A stretch of 64,000 bases of DNA from Dromaius novaehollandiae (Eukaryota > Chordata > Aves > Casuariiformes > Dromaiidae), in contig NC_088117.1 in assembly GCF_036370855.1 (NCBI RefSeq), positions 1,488,001-1,552,000 on the forward strand. Direction: 5' to 3'. Below are positions 33,701 through 48,700 of the stretch, in pieces. The first letter of the stretch is position 1; each line of letters starts with the position of its first letter. The position numbers and the translations under genes are program-made. The notes beneath the pieces were generated by a model that worked only from the letters and a program-made list of their open reading frames with translations, did no database searches and was not told where the DNA came from.

Positions 33701-36700
33701 TCTCCAGGCAGTGAGGGGCTCTCACCGGTACTCACGCCGCTCCTCGTTGGCATAAGGAATGAAGTTGCCCTTGGGCTGCGTATAGTTGTGGTACTGAGAT
33801 GGCGAGAGGATGAGGGGAGGCAGGTCACCTGCGGGGTCAAGGAGAGAAACCTGTTCGCACCACCACTGCCTCCCTTGCAGACAGACTGGCCAAACTCCCC
33901 GCGAGCCTCTACCTTGACCCCCTCCCAGCATCCAGCACCTTCACCACCAGCCAAACTGGAGCAGGCAGAGAAGGCTACCAGGAGCCCACAGCATTTGGGT
34001 CTGCAAAGCCAGTGAGACTCGGCTCATGCAGGGGCAGTCGGAGCAGCAGGGTGGGAAAGATGCCCTTGCTCCTGAGCTGCAGGAGCAGCTTCTGAAGATG
34101 GAGGATGACAGATGCTTGGCCTGGCTGTGGGGTACAAATCTGGACACTGGGGAGGAGATGGGGGCAAGCGTCCCCTTTTCCTCCTGACCCCACTGGGACT
34201 AGGGCTTGTAAGCACCTATTTCGGGCACGGAAAGCGCCACAGTCATGGCCACACAGACGAAGAAGGCGGGCAGGAGGATCTGCGAGAAGAGGGCCTTGGT
34301 GTTGCGCTTGGCACAGTGGAAGCGTTTGACGATCAGCCCGTGGAACTGCCGCAGCTTCAGCCATGACCCCTCCAGCTTAAAGCTCCCCTGTCCCGCCAGG
34401 TCGTTGTCCTCCGCCTCCAGGTCAGCCTCTTGATCTGGAGGAAGGAGACAGCAGGGAGAGAAGGAAGCATGAGCAGGCTGGTCTGAGAGGACTGAGCAGC
34501 ACAAGGGATTAGCGCTGTTAGGAAGCGGGGTGGATGGGTCTCAGGTGTGGGGACACAGTGAGCTTGGGGCTGGGACTCGGAGAGCTCAGCTGGGATGCTG
34601 CACCCGCCCCTGCTCTGCCTCCCTGTTGACCCAAATTCAGTAATCCTCACGGAGATATGCAGCCTTAGCAGGGGAAGAAGAATGTTACGTCTCTAAATTA
34701 ACCATGACAAGAGCTGGTGGGATAACCCAAAAAAGGGTTCGTGAATAAAACAGTAGCCTTTGGGCCCTTGTCTGTATGTTGTATCCTTGCGTGACTTGAG
34801 CATCCAGGCAAGGATACAGTCCTGAAATTGTGCCAGGAGTTTGGAGAGCAAACCTGCTCTCTGGAAAATGGCTCTCTGCTGAACAGGCAGGCTGGCCAGC
34901 CAAGAGAAAAAACCCAGCCACACAGCAAAGGTGTCAGCGTACCCACCACACCAGACCCACACCTCCAGGCCACCCCCCGTGCTTGGCTGCTAGTCTAAGG
35001 AGAGAGCATGTTAGTGGGAGTGAGTCTGTTGAAGTTTGGAGCTTGCAGGAGGATTTGAGAGAGACAAAGGGAAATAAGAGAAGAGACCAAGGACTAGCGC
35101 TAGCTGTGTCCTAACATCGGTCAGTAAGCCCACTAGGTTTGTGTCTCAACATGGGACCTCCTCACGTACACGCTTCCACTTTGGGGGGCTGCAAATGTTG
35201 GCTGGAAGCAGCCAGTTGCAGACAAAATCCCACCCAAATCCCCTGCAGTCAGCTGTCTTCCCACAGATTGCTATTCCCCAGGCCTGCACAGCCAGGGGCT
35301 TCCCTTTCTCTCTCTCTGCACAGGGTCCCTGGACACATCCGTCTGTTGTGCATCAGCTCAGCCCCGCATGGGAACTCGCCCGAGCAGGCACAGCCCTCAT
35401 CTCCAGCACAGAGGGGAATCGGAGTCCCCTGACAAGGGTCAGCTCACCTCCCCGTTTAGGAGCGGGGATGGGAGCTGGGTGCGCATGGGCTGAGGTCCGT
35501 GCTGTGCCACCTGCCAGCCACCCACCCCGTCCCCAAAGAGAGCACCTGACCTCTGCAGCGTCTCACTTGGGCGAGCACGCCCCACACCTCCCGCTAGTAA
35601 AGCGAAGGGCTGCCATGCGGTATTACAAACCTTGCAGACTGATGTTATCAGGGTCCTGCCGATTATCAAACAACGGAGAGTAATCCCCAAAGAACTCCGA
35701 ATAAGCCCCACCTTCATCGCCCCGCACGGAGCCCACCGAGGAGGCTGAGCGCAGGGACGCCTGCGACTGGGCAAGCTTGGAGCAGGTCACCAGGTTGCTT
35801 AGCTCCACCTCTGGCTTCTCAGGCACTTCTGCTTCAGCAAGGGGCTCCCCGTTGGCCTCAGGCTTCGGGCCCAACTCGGGGGCGGGTGGCCGCAGGGCAT
35901 CCTTCTTGGATTCTTTCATGTCTGGAAGGAGAAAGAGGGTTGCCACTCAGTGCTGGCCACAGCAGCCTTTGAGGTGATGTTGCAGCAGAGAAGAGGCCCA
36001 AATCTGTTTTGCAAACCCAGACTGGAGCAGGCATCTGGCTGCCCTTGGCTGGCATGAGGCAGCCTCTCCTGCTGTGCCATTTGGAGAGTACTGCTGCCAT
36101 GCAAGAGGGGAGAGGAGCCACAAAGTCCATGTCAAGTATGACACACAGCACTTTTCCCTCTCTTCCACATGTCCCAGAGTCAATGACACCGCCACGTGCC
36201 CCCCAGGGTCCATACCAACATCGCTGTTCTCCAGAGACTGGTCCTCCTCAGACACCTTGAGGAAGACCTCCTCGAGGGTGGTATCCATCAGCCCAAAACT
36301 GGTCAGGTCCAGCTCCTCCAGGCTCTGCTCCAAATGCTGCAGAGGGAAAGCACCACATGTGGAAGGCTGGAAGCTCATTTCCCCCCCACGGCCTCCCACA
36401 ACCCTGCCATGGCACAGGGGGATCCCTCAGGCACCCATTCACCCCATGAGCACCCAGTGTCGGGCAGGATCTTCTCCCTGAGCCAGCTACTGTAGGCACG
36501 TGCAGGTGAAGCTCTTGGATGGGGTTGGAACAGGCCCAGCACTGTGTCCTGCCCCTCCGAGGCCAACCCTGCAGAGGCTCATCTGTACTTTTTTCCCCAA
36601 AAAGCCTCCTGGGAGTACCACGCCCACCTGTGCCCACCCTGCCCCTCGAGGACAACCCTCGTCCTCACACTACCAGCAAGGTTGGCACTGGGGTCCGCTG

Positions 36701-39700
36701 CAGACTGGGTACCTGGAAGAGCCTCTCGAAGCAGCCCTTCTTGACAGCCTCGCTGGGCAGGATGTAGGAGAGCTCGGTGTTGGTGTCCGAGATGAGGAGG
36801 CAGGAGGCCACATACTTCTTGATGAACTGGGAGACACGTGGCTCGGAGCAGGGGCTGACGGAGGAGTGGGACGGGGGACTGTGTGGCTGGCCCGACTCTA
36901 CGGCAGGGAGGCAGCACCAATGACTCCACACATGTCATTCAACCAGGACCACCCCAATGCCAAAGCTACAGCCCAGCGCCTCAGGATTTCATTCATCCTC
37001 AATTGCAGGGTCCTGGCAACTTCTCAGCTTCCCTGCCACAGAGCTGGCTGTCCCTGCCTGCACTGCCCAGCCCTGGGAAGAGGCTCTCTGCCCTCCAGCC
37101 TCACAGGGCACCACTGCCTGCAGCTCAACATCTCAGCAAGCAGTGCAGGGGCCAGACCAGAATCAGCGCCCTGGAGGCAAATGCTTCCATGCACGATCTA
37201 ACTAGAGACCCAGAAGGGAGAAATCGAGCCTGAGAGATATCACCTCCTACATCCCTGGCCCTGTCCACCTAAGCCCTCCACATGGCTTATGGAAACCTGG
37301 CAGTGGGAGCATTTGGGTTTTGAACTCTTGTCCCTCTTCTGGACAGAAAAAGAGCTGGGCCCATCTACTCTGCCCCTAAACACCAGGGTCATGCTGGGTT
37401 CACAGACCTGTGCTGTTTCTGGTGTCTGACTGCCTCTTGACCACCGTCAGCTTGTAACCGTCACCATAGGTGCTCTTGAGGAACAGTGGGGAGCCGCAGC
37501 ACTTGAGCTTGCCATGGGATATGATGGCAATGCGGTCGCCCAGCAAGTCAGCTTCGTCCATGTGGTGGGTGGAGAGCAGGATGGTCCTCCCTGCCCAGCA
37601 GAAACAGAGCATCAGTGAGGCAGAGGGGCATAACCACGCCGGGGCCACGGAAGCCTGTACCTGCCTTACCAGGTGCTGCTTGAACAAGGTAAACTGCTTC
37701 AGGGCCCTGGGGGAAGCAACTGCATGCACAGAGGGCAATGCCCTCTGAGTGTCAGCTCACCCTAGGGACCCGCGGTGCCAAGCACAGGGAAGTCTGACTG
37801 CCGTGGGGAAACAGGCACGGAAAGAAAACGTGCCACAATCTGGGCACAAGGCAGGAGCACAGAACAAAAGGGAACCCAGGAGTCCTGAAGCTCACCTGGT
37901 CTCTCTCAGGAAGTACAGTGAGGGGTTTTATTTCCATTCCTGGGGAGGCCCTACATCCAATTTCAGTTTTTTCCACACTGTGGCTGGCCATTCTCCAGCA
38001 CCGGCAGCCACGGTGGGGGACCCTGAGCTTGTCCAAGGGGGAAAGGCTGTGCAGGGCTTTGCCTGCTTCTGTTCACCTGGCTTGTACTTGAGGATGAGGT
38101 CCCAGATGGCCCTGCGTGCATACGGGTCGACACCAGCTGTGGGCTCGTCCAAGATGACAGCCCGCGATCCACCCACGAAGGCTATAGCCACTGACAGCTT
38201 CCTCTTCATGCCACCCGAGAGGGTTTGCACCAGGGAGTGGCGTTTGTTGGAGAGCTCCAGGTCTTCAATCATCCTAGGGACAGGAGGAGAGATGCACCAT
38301 GGCCTGCCAAGGCCTGCCTGCACCCGTGCCTGCTCCAGCTACGGAGCCCCAGTGCCTGCTGGCAGCACTTCACACCTCTTTCCTGTGCGAGTGCCTGAGG
38401 CTCTTGGCAGATGGGGACAGACTAGCTATGGCCAGGCTATAAGGGGATCTTAGGCTGGTTTTCACAGTCCAATGCCCCAACGTTCAAAAAACACTTTGTG
38501 AAGCTACTTTCAGAGACATCTCTGCTCCTGGGTCACCCACTACAGCACAGCCAATGCGAAGGGGACCTGCTCACACCAAAGGAAAGGAGGGGGCAAGGGG
38601 AGCTGCAGGTCTGCTGGGGCAAGGTTGCCTACTTGTCCATCTCCTTGCGGATCTCCTCCTCTGCCATGCTCTTGAGCTGTGAGTAGAACCAGAGGTGCTC
38701 CTCCACCGTCAGCCTGTCAAAGAGTACGTTGTGCTGGGGACACATGCCCAGGTTCTTCCGGATCTCATCCATCTCTGTCCGGATATCATGCCCATAGATG
38801 GTAGCAGAGCCCGATGTTGGAGGGAACAAGCCGGTCAGGATGGACCTGGTGGAGAAATGCAACAACGTGAGGGACCTCATGCACCTCTATCCAACCCTGA
38901 TCCAAATCACCAGCTCCAGCCTATCTGCTGGGCAGAGTCCTTGGCCAATGACCTGGACAGACAGGGTAATGTCAGAGCAGGGCCCTGTGCCCATTGCCCG
39001 CTCCTCTTTTGTGCCACCCCCACATCCACACCGCTTCCCTCTGGCCATGGTACCGGCAGAGCCACAGGACCCTGCGAGGACAGCCATGCAGCACCTTTCT
39101 GACCCACCCCAGCTGGCTAGAAGGACATAGTCCACATCTACCCTGGCAGACACTCACATGGTGGTAGTTTTGCCCGCTCCATTGTGTCCCAGGAAGGAAA
39201 CCACCTGGTTCTCATAGAGGTTGAGGCTCAGCTTGTTCAGTGCCAGCTTCTTGTCCGTCTTGTAGACCTTGGTGAGCTTGTCAATGCAAACAACCAATGG
39301 CAGGTGGGACGGCTCCTCCTCGATGCCTCGCGTCTCCTCTGCTACAAGAACAGGATGGTGAGGAGCTAAGGGGTGGGTAGGGGAATCTGACTCAGAGCAA
39401 GACTTCCCAGGGAATGAACCATCCCCACTCCCTGCTCTGCCCATGCCCATGCCAGGTGGCCGTCCTGGCTCCTGGCCTCCCTTCTCCTCTGCTTCTCACC
39501 AGCTCCCTCTCCCAAAATGGTAGGGAGCAGCTCTCTGACAGGCAGCAGCACTTGGCCTCAGACCCAGGATCCTACCCTTTCCTTCAGGACAATGGTAACG
39601 GAGGAACACAAAGGGGTCCATGGCCACGGCAGGGTACTGTGGCAAAGCCAGGGCCAAACCCTGGCACCCGACAGGCAGCCCCGGGCTTCCCTTCCACCAT

Positions 39701-42700
39701 CCTCCAACTGCTCTCACCCAGTCTCCTGCTCTCCATGGCACAGGCCTGGTCCTCCTCCATGATGCTGAGGCGGGTGGTGCGGGACCAGGGCCAAGTCCAC
39801 TCCCACGTCTCCACTCGCCCATTCCCCAACCAGTAGGACTTCTGGAAAGGGAAGTACCAGGGCCGCGGCAGGCCATACATACCTGCAAGCACAACCCCTG
39901 CAGAGTCAGGGTAGGGCCTCTCCGAGCCCATCCCCGCCACCCATGTCCTCAGAAAAGCCTGACGAGGGTTGGGGTAGAGCTGGCCACTGGTGCTGAGATT
40001 TCCTTGGCATGGGAAGACCACTGCGGGGTGGGAGCCTGCAAAGGCACTGGACAGCTGGGCTCAGGGAAACACTGTGGGGTTGTTCAAGGAACCAAAGCAA
40101 AACTGGACCTGGCCCACATTTCAGTTTTACTTTAAAAGCAAATGAAGAAGGTGAAACTCCTTCCCAAACTCGCAGTCAGAGAAAATAACTCTCCAGCCCC
40201 GGATGCCTTGTTTTGCTAGTCAGCCAGCAAACTGAGATATGTGATTCAAGCAAGCTCCAGGGATCCCATCAGGGGACAGGGGTGGGGGCATGAGGGCAGC
40301 AGTCCCCAATGGAACACACGCCAGGGAGCCTGGAGGCAGGCTGTGACAAATCCCCCCATACCAGTGCAAAGCATGGCCAGGAACCAGCAGCATCCCAAGC
40401 GGGGAGGCTCCCCTGAGGTTAGGGGTGCCCCTGTGCCCACCCTGCCCCACTGCCTGTACGTACCCGGGTGCACGGCCTCGATGTACCACGTGAGCACCCC
40501 ATACACCACGGCATCTACGCTCAGCATCATCATGGACAACAAGAGGTTGAAGTCATCTCCTTCCACAGGTGACTGGCTGAAGGTGTGCCACTGGATGCCC
40601 ACGCCAGCCACCTCATATAGGGCAAAGTATTTGGAGCCCAAACCAAAGGCCGTGGTCGACATAAGGGACTGCGAAGGGATGGAGGGGAAGTGGGGTATCA
40701 GCAGGAACCAAGGACCAAGCTCAGGAGGAACAGCCTGGGGCTAATTACTACCCAGCTCTGCCCCATCTAGGCCCATGGAGATGCTCCAAACCATCTGGAG
40801 ATGTGTCCAAAGCCCTGTGTGGCACTGTGACTTGCATGGGCACTGTACAGGTTTGCCCAGGGCTTGGTGGCCATAATAGTGCCAGTGTCATGGGTAGCCC
40901 AGGGCAAATCCTGGCCCAGGCACCCTCCCCTAGCAGCCACAATCAACTCACCGCAATGCACTTCTCAAAGGCTGTGATCTTGTCGTGTGCCACCTCCTCC
41001 CGGATGGCAACGTACATGTAGGGCACGTAGCTCAGGAAATAGATGATGCCACCACAGGCTGAGGCCAGCTTGGCCTTGGAGTAGAGCACTGACACTAGGA
41101 AACTGCAGGGAAGACAGCATTACCCGCCAGCCCCACAGTGAGACATCGATGACCTCCCCCCAATCAGAGAAGGGCTGTGCTCTCCACCTGAGTACCCCCC
41201 TCTCCTGCACCCCAGCACCACCCTCCCTCAATGGAAGGGAGAGTCAGAGCTGTCCCCCTCCAAGGACAGAGGAGTCCCCAGCACCCAACCCTGGATCCTG
41301 CCCTACCAGGGCTGTGCGGTCCCCAGAGCAGGCATGGCAAGCTGCTTTCCCCACAGTCTGATTTCACTCGGGTCATGGTAACAAACTTCCCCTCAAATCA
41401 CCTGGCTGGGAGAAACTTGTGCCACTCCAGTGGCCCCTGTCCGCACAGCTCCCAGCACCCTCGCCCTGTGGCACATGGACCCCATAAAAGGTCGGTGCTA
41501 CTTGGTGCCCCCTAATCGCACACAGTGAATCTGGCAGCTCACCAGAACATGATGGTGGCCACAGCATAGATGGCGAGGAAGAGCCAGATGATGAGGACAT
41601 CGCTGTGCATCAGGACCTTGCCGTATTTTAGGATGGCAGTGAGAGCTGTGACCGAGATGGAGAGCTGGACGAAGCCAGTGATGAACCAAGCCACCCAATG
41701 CACCGCATTGTTCAAGCCCATCATCTTCATCACCTGCAAGGCCAGCACCTCTCAGTGGAGCCATCCCCTGTGCATCCCTCTTGCCTCACTCACGGAGGCT
41801 GGGAGAGCAAAACAACAGCTTGGAGAAGCACTTTGGGGGCTGCTGGAAGCGGGCACACCACAGCACCACCTGGCAGGGTGCAGATGGGCCAGGCTTCCTC
41901 CTGTGCTGGGCAGGGTTTGTGCTGGTGACACTCAGAATGAGTGGCCCAGCCCAGGGATAAGCTGTAGCAGAGCCCTGGGATGTGGGATCTGAACCCATCC
42001 CAGCCCAGTGCCCCCACAAATGCAGCCCATTTCCCAGGAAAACAAGGCAGGGCCTGGAGGTGATGGGGCTCCAGGCTCACCTGTGGAGCTCAGTGCCTTA
42101 CTGCTGGCAGCTGTTCCCTGAGACGGCCAGCCAGCTCGGCCTGGCACTGTGCCCAGCAGCTCCACCACATTCCTGTCCACTGCGGGAGCTCTCCGCTCTT
42201 GCTGGTGGCTCTGGGCCAGTGAGGGACCCCTGGCTGCTGCTGTCTAGGAACAGCTATTGGGTGACAGAGCGGACCAGGCGGCTCGGCAGGTGGGACTGGT
42301 CCTTGTGCCTGGCCTCCTCAGGGCAGCAGGGCAGGGAAGATCCTGGGCCCTCCCAAGGCATCTCCCAGCATCCTCACCTCTTTCAGGCGATGCTCCTTCT
42401 CCGTCACAATGTGCTGGATCATCATGGCCACCGAGTAGACCCAGGAGATCACCATGCACAGGGGCATCATGTGCTCGATGACGAAGAGGAAGCTGGTGGG
42501 GCACGGGAAGAGAAGGGAGAGCTGGATGGCAGCATCACCACAGGGAATGGAGGAGAGCCCCGGGGGGACAAGCCCCAGGGCAGCTGAGGGGCTCTCCACC
42601 TGGGGAGGACCACAGGCCTCCAGTTCAGCAGTTCCTTAGTGCCCTGAAAGAGCTACCGATCCTGCCACCATTTTATAACTGGGCAAACTGAGGCACAGGA

Positions 42701-45700
42701 GGGGAAGTATTTTTCAGAGCTCCTCTAACAATCCCATAGCAAAGGCCAGAGCAAAACCCAGGTGTCCTGGCTGGCAGGTCCCCAGCAGACCGGCCAGCAG
42801 CAGCCTCAGCCCTGGCAGGTTCAGCCTGATGCCCTGCCTACCCTGACATGGACAGGCCCTTTATACCCTCCTGCCCTGGAGGGCTGGTGAGTCTGGGACT
42901 TCTCATGTGCCAGATGCTTCATCTGGACCACCATGTTTAACAATCACTGACAGACCTATCTACCATGAATTTATAAAGCACCTATTGTTCTCCCCGAGTC
43001 TTTCAGCCTCCAAGACACCAGAGTGAGCTCCTCACTTGAATTATGAACTGGGAGAAAACCCCTTCCCCTTGTTTGCTTCGAGGGCTCCCATTAGACTGGT
43101 GGTCCAAGGAACAGGGCGTAACTGGTTGCTCATCACTCCCAATGTCACCAACCTCTCTTGGGTCCTCCTCACTTGTCCCTTTTTCCCAGTTGAAGAGTCC
43201 TGGCCTATTTGGACTGCCACAAGGGAAAATGGAAGCTCCATCCCCTACCCACCCTGTGGCACGTGGGGCTACTCACTCGTCCCGGGTATAACAGGGGTAG
43301 GGGAACATCTGCACATAATTGCCAGGCTCCACCACGTCGTGGCCAACAAAAGTATTGATGAGGGCGCGCTCCATCATGTCTGGGGAGAAGGAGAGGCCAA
43401 GGTGAGTCAACTGGCACGGGCAGGGGATGGAGGGCAGCCCCGGCGAGGAGCTGGCACTCACCCTGAATCCAGACAAAGCCGTAGAGGAAGTAGAAGCGCC
43501 CACCAGTGTTGGGACCAGGCCGCCAGTACGCCCGCCGGATCTCATTGGTTTTCTCAGTGAAGCTGGAGTTCTGCCGGATCTTGTACATGACATGAGGGGG
43601 GAGCGAGCCATCCTTGTTGGTCTGGAAGATGACACCTGCGGGCATGGGGGGAAGGCAGGGAGGGCACTGTCACCACAGGAGCCTAATGACACCAGCCAAT
43701 GCACTGTGACAGGCAGGAACATGAGAGCTCTGCTGGGACCCCAGGACCAATGTGTCCCCAGTGGGCCAAGCCAAGAATCTAGCCCACATGGTGACCGGGA
43801 CCGAGGAAGGCTTGCATGGCCCTGGCACAGGATGCAGCCCAGGGCAGGCAGGTGACAGAGATCCGTGGTGGATGAGCTAGGACAGCCTCAGGGTTGAGGA
43901 ACAGCAGGAGTGGGGTCAGGAGGGAGAGGATGGGTACTGCAAGAGGGAGCTGGCACAAAGCCGATTCACTCAAAACATGCACCAAAGCAGTCAACATCCC
44001 AGAGCTGGATCCATGCCTGGGGCACGTCTGGCAAAGGACACATCTTTGGGGACCCCCCCACGAAGGGACTGGTTCCTGGGAACATACTAGCAAAGACAGT
44101 GACGTTGTCCTGGTAGGCCTGATTCAGTGTGTAGTTGACGATGCTCTCCTCATCTGGGAAGCCCTTGAAGATGTCCACACTGACCTGGCAGGAGGGGAAG
44201 ACTGGTGAGATCCTGCTGGCCCTCAAGGGTCCAGGACGTAGACCCTGCACACACTGCGGAGCATGCCACTCACAGTGACCCCGCAAGTCCCCACTTTGCA
44301 GCCATCACCCGGGCCAGCCCAGCCCACAAGGCCCAGCTAGTGGGGCAGAAAACCCTTGGATACCCATAAGACCATAGAGATGGGCACATCTGCCTTTAAC
44401 ATCTCTCCAAAAGCTTCCACACCAGAGAAGCCACCATCTCCTCCAGGTGTCCCATCACTGTTTCTCCCTGTGATAGGGAAGATGCTGTGAACCTGTGGCC
44501 TGAAGGAAGTCAAAGCAGACTTGAGCCCCTCTTCAGCCTTGTGGAAAGCCCTGCTCTGGGTGGAGAGTCCTGCTCTGGCCTCCACATGCCCACTGGCGGG
44601 CACAGCCTCACCTTGGCCATGAAGTGGACCCAGCCACAGGCAGCGTTGTCAATGGTGTCCAGCTGCTGGAGCAGGACGCTGGCGTTGGGCAGGGAGAAGT
44701 TGCCATTGAGGAAGCTGTGGAGAAGGTCGCTGTCGGAGACATTCAGGATCTCTGGGTGCTTGTGGAGGTCGGCTGTGAACTGGGACAGGGAGGCAGATAA
44801 GGGAGAGGGAGTTGGGATACCCTCTGTCTCTCAGTGCTGCCCTCCCTGTGGACACAGACAGGACCAACCCTTCCCAGAACTCCTCCTGGGGACAAGTGGG
44901 ACAGTGTCCACTCTGCACAAGGAACCCAGCCCAGTGCTTGCAAGAGCAGGGGTAGGCACCCAGGGACAACCCGAGCACCTTCACGTGAAACATCTGCTCC
45001 TGTATCCTCCCTCCCCCCATTAGCACAGAGGCTAAGAGAGGTAGGTGGGGGCAGGAGGCCCCGGGGGGACAGTAAGGACTGGTCAAATTCAGGCCCCACA
45101 GCACTATCCTACCTGCTGGAGCCAGCGGATGCGTCTCTGCAGCCTGCCCTCCTCCAGGTAGGCCCTGATCTCAGGGGAGATGTTCATCCATGCCTTGGCG
45201 TAGTGGGTGACGTTGCCCACGAAAGCAAAGGTCTCATTGGCCTGGAGGGAGGAAGGTCATGGAGCGGGAAGGAGGAAGGGCACCCAGCTCTCTGGGAAGG
45301 CACTGCCCTCCACCACTAGCAGCCATGCAGACATCTGCCCACCTCCCTGCAGGCATTGCCATCCCAATACACTCCAGAGTGGCTACACATTTCCAACAGC
45401 ACTGGTTGTCAGCTAGTTCAGCCCTGGCCTCCCACAGTGCACCATCCCAGCTGAGCCTGTCTGGGCAAGCATATCCCTCTTGGAGCAGGGCTGGTGGGAG
45501 AGGAAGGATGTGGGTCCTGGCCTCTCTGCACCATCACGAACGTAAGCCCTCACCTTCAGGATGACCTTGTCTACTTCAGTGCCCACAGGTGCATAGAGGA
45601 TTTTGGGGTTGCTCGTCATAAGATGTACAAGGAGGCCCAGGTTCCGTTGCTCCTTGCTGGTGAAGCCCAGAGAGCTCATGTTGCCCTGCTTCAGTGCCTC

Positions 45701-48700
45701 AGGCTCGATCGTCCTGCAAACATGGGTCAGTCCTGGGCGCAGGGGCTTTGGGAGAACAGGGTACCACCCAGAATGCCCCCAAATGCCTCAGCGCTGGGGC
45801 AGCACAGGTCTCCCTGCCACGGAAACCAAGGGAGGAAGAGGGGGCACTGCAGCAGCACCGTGCCAGGCCTGGCACCACGTAAGCCACCCTGCCAGCATGC
45901 TCCTCCTGCACCTCCTCTGGCAGTGCCCATGCTAGGGTGCAAAACCCACCCCAGCCCTTCCACCCCCAGCCCAGACTCCCTGCCCTCCCTGGCTGCTGCC
46001 AAGCTGGAGGATTTCACACCGACTCCCAGACCAGTGAGATGCCACAGTGGTGCTGCCTGGCGTGGAAAGCTTCCCTTGGCCACGGCCACATGGGCAGAGC
46101 ATGGGCACAAGGACTCAGTGTGGCATCAGTCTCACCCAAGGGCTCAGCAAGGGATGGTCTGGGCTCCCTTTATCCTCGGCAGAGGCAGGGTGGACTCCCC
46201 CGCACCCACTGCCCCATCGGGATGGGAGCACCTAAGTGCCCAGCCACAGGCCATCACACCACCCGCACGCCCAGGCTCTGCATCCACCTCCTCCGAGGGC
46301 TCTTACCGGTTGTTCCCGCACAGGATGGGCTGCAGCCCAGCCCACAGCTGCACGAAGGCTGAGAACTGCCCCTGTGGGTTTTCACTGCCTGGCTTGCCCT
46401 CCCCATCGCTCTCCTCCTCTGCTGTGGTGTTGCTGCCCGCCGTGGCATTGCCACTGGCCCAGCCGGTGCTGTTGGCGGTGGGTGGCGGGGCCTTGCTGGC
46501 ACAAGCTCCTTTGGGCAGCAGCTTGGCCAAAGCTGAGAGAATATCCATATCGCGGAGAACCTTCTCCATCTCCATGAGGTCCTCAAGGAGGGCATGAAGC
46601 CGGTGCTGGGTGGCCGTGCTGTTCACCTCATCCAGCTTCAGCTGCAAAGTCAAGCAGATAAGGAGTTATTCCTGGCCAGAAAACTAGTGCAAAGAGGCAC
46701 TCCGCTTGCCTGCTACTGGAGAAAGGGACTCAAGGGGGACCCCAATGATGGCATGTCCCTTTTCCCTGGTAAAGGGCTAGTGCCATGCTCAGCTGGGCCC
46801 CAGGACTTGTCCCTCTGCATCCTTAGCAACTGGGCAGCAGGAGACACTGACAGTCTTGCTGGGGGACAGGAGATGCATCCTGCAGGCAGGATGTTCCTTC
46901 TTAGTCACAGAAAGGGACACATTAGATGAGGATGGGATGAAGAAGGAGACTCTAGACAGGGCCTTAAGAAGTTGTGCCGCTGAGGGCTTCACCAGTCCTG
47001 GGGAACGGTACCCTGTTGGACCCTGCAGGGGACCCGCTGGGAGGACACAGGGTGTTTGGGGGCACCCAGCAGTGCTCTGCCCCTTGCCACAACCAACGGG
47101 CAGTGTGAGTGGGTGCCAGGAGAGGGACATCATCTGTGGTCCCACTGCAGCAGAGAGGCAGGAGAGGACCAATCCCAGGGGCCTGTAGTGCTGGGCAGGG
47201 TGGAGATGCCCTGTGAGAGGGTGGGAGGTGACCAGGAGGGGACAGGCCACGTCCTGAAGCCTGGCGCAGAAATCTGGGCTGGCAAAGGAGTCCTGTGGCC
47301 TGAGAGCCTGGGCCCACACAGCTCCCAGCAGCTAGGGAAAACCTGCCCAAGACACATCACTGTCCCGCACTCACCCTGCTGACGATTTTGCGGGAGTCCA
47401 GCTGGTCCTTGAGCTCGGTGGCCAGCTGGGCGAAGCGCTCCTCGCGGGCCGCCTGGCTCCCGTTGCACACCAGCGCCCGGTAGGCCTGCAGCAGTGCCTG
47501 CTGGCTCGGGGCCACGTGGAGAAGGCGCCGCAGCCCCCCTTGGCTCTGGTCGCACGTGAGGTGCTCCAGCACGGGTGCCGTGAAGACGATATTCTGCAGG
47601 GCAGGGAGCCGGCAGCATTACTGCCCCCGGAACAAAGAGCCCCCGGATGGGCCGGGACATCACAGCAATGCCCAAAGCCCTCGTGACTTCTGCTCTGTTC
47701 TAATGTCCCCCCATCTCCGCATAGGAGACGGAGGGCAGAGAGGGTATCTGTCCCCACCCTGGGCACTTGATGAAGAACTGGCCATGTGCCAAAACCAGCC
47801 CAGCAGAGAGCCCATCCGGAGACCAGTAACTCCCTGGAGGGGTCTGCTCCCAGCATGGCTCTGGGATAGCTACCTGCGGAGTCTGTCTTCCCCTGGCATG
47901 AGGCTGCTCACCTCCATCTCTGTGACGAAGGCCTGGGGGTTGTAGGAGTCGGTGGGCCCTGGGGCAGCATTGGCGAGGCCCAGAGCTTGCGAGAGCAGGT
48001 GGAGCAGGGTCTGCCTGTGCGAGGCTCTGGAAGGGTCACGCAGGGCCTTGTGTATCAGTCCTTCCCGCAGGGTCCTCCAGCTGCTGGGGAGGCTCTTCTG
48101 CAAGAGGCACCTATGGCAGTGGCTATCTCCAAGGCCCCCCTCCATCCCTTGGTCCCCCCAAGCATACATGTGGCGCCCACATCCACGGTCTCCATGGAGG
48201 GTGCAGGAAAAGAGGACATGAGGATTTCAGGGAATACAGCCCCTGGCAGAGTATGGAGCTTGGTCTCCACAGCCAAGGTCACAGGAGTTGACAATTTTTG
48301 CCTCATCCTCCAAGGTCCTGGCAGTGCAACCCATGTGGCAACCCATGTTGCCGTGGGAAACTAAGGCACAGAGACTGGCCTTCCTCAAAGCGCAGTGGCA
48401 GTGCCAGGACAGGACCACGGCATCCCTGGTTCCTGCTCCAGCCACCTGATATTGTCCCATCATACCCCTTCTGCCTGGAAAGACAACCCCAAATAGCTCT
48501 GCAGTGTGGGGCAGGGCTGAGGCAAGCCAGGCCTGCAGGCGCAGAGGGGAAGGGAAGGACAAGCTACACCCCGCTACGTCCTCCACCTGGGGCACCAAAA
48601 CACTTCTCACCTCCAGCTTCAAGACCTTCTCACTGGGGCCAAACCGATTCCACAGATCTCTCTCATAGGTGTCAGGTGCCAAAGGAGCAGATCCAAAATA

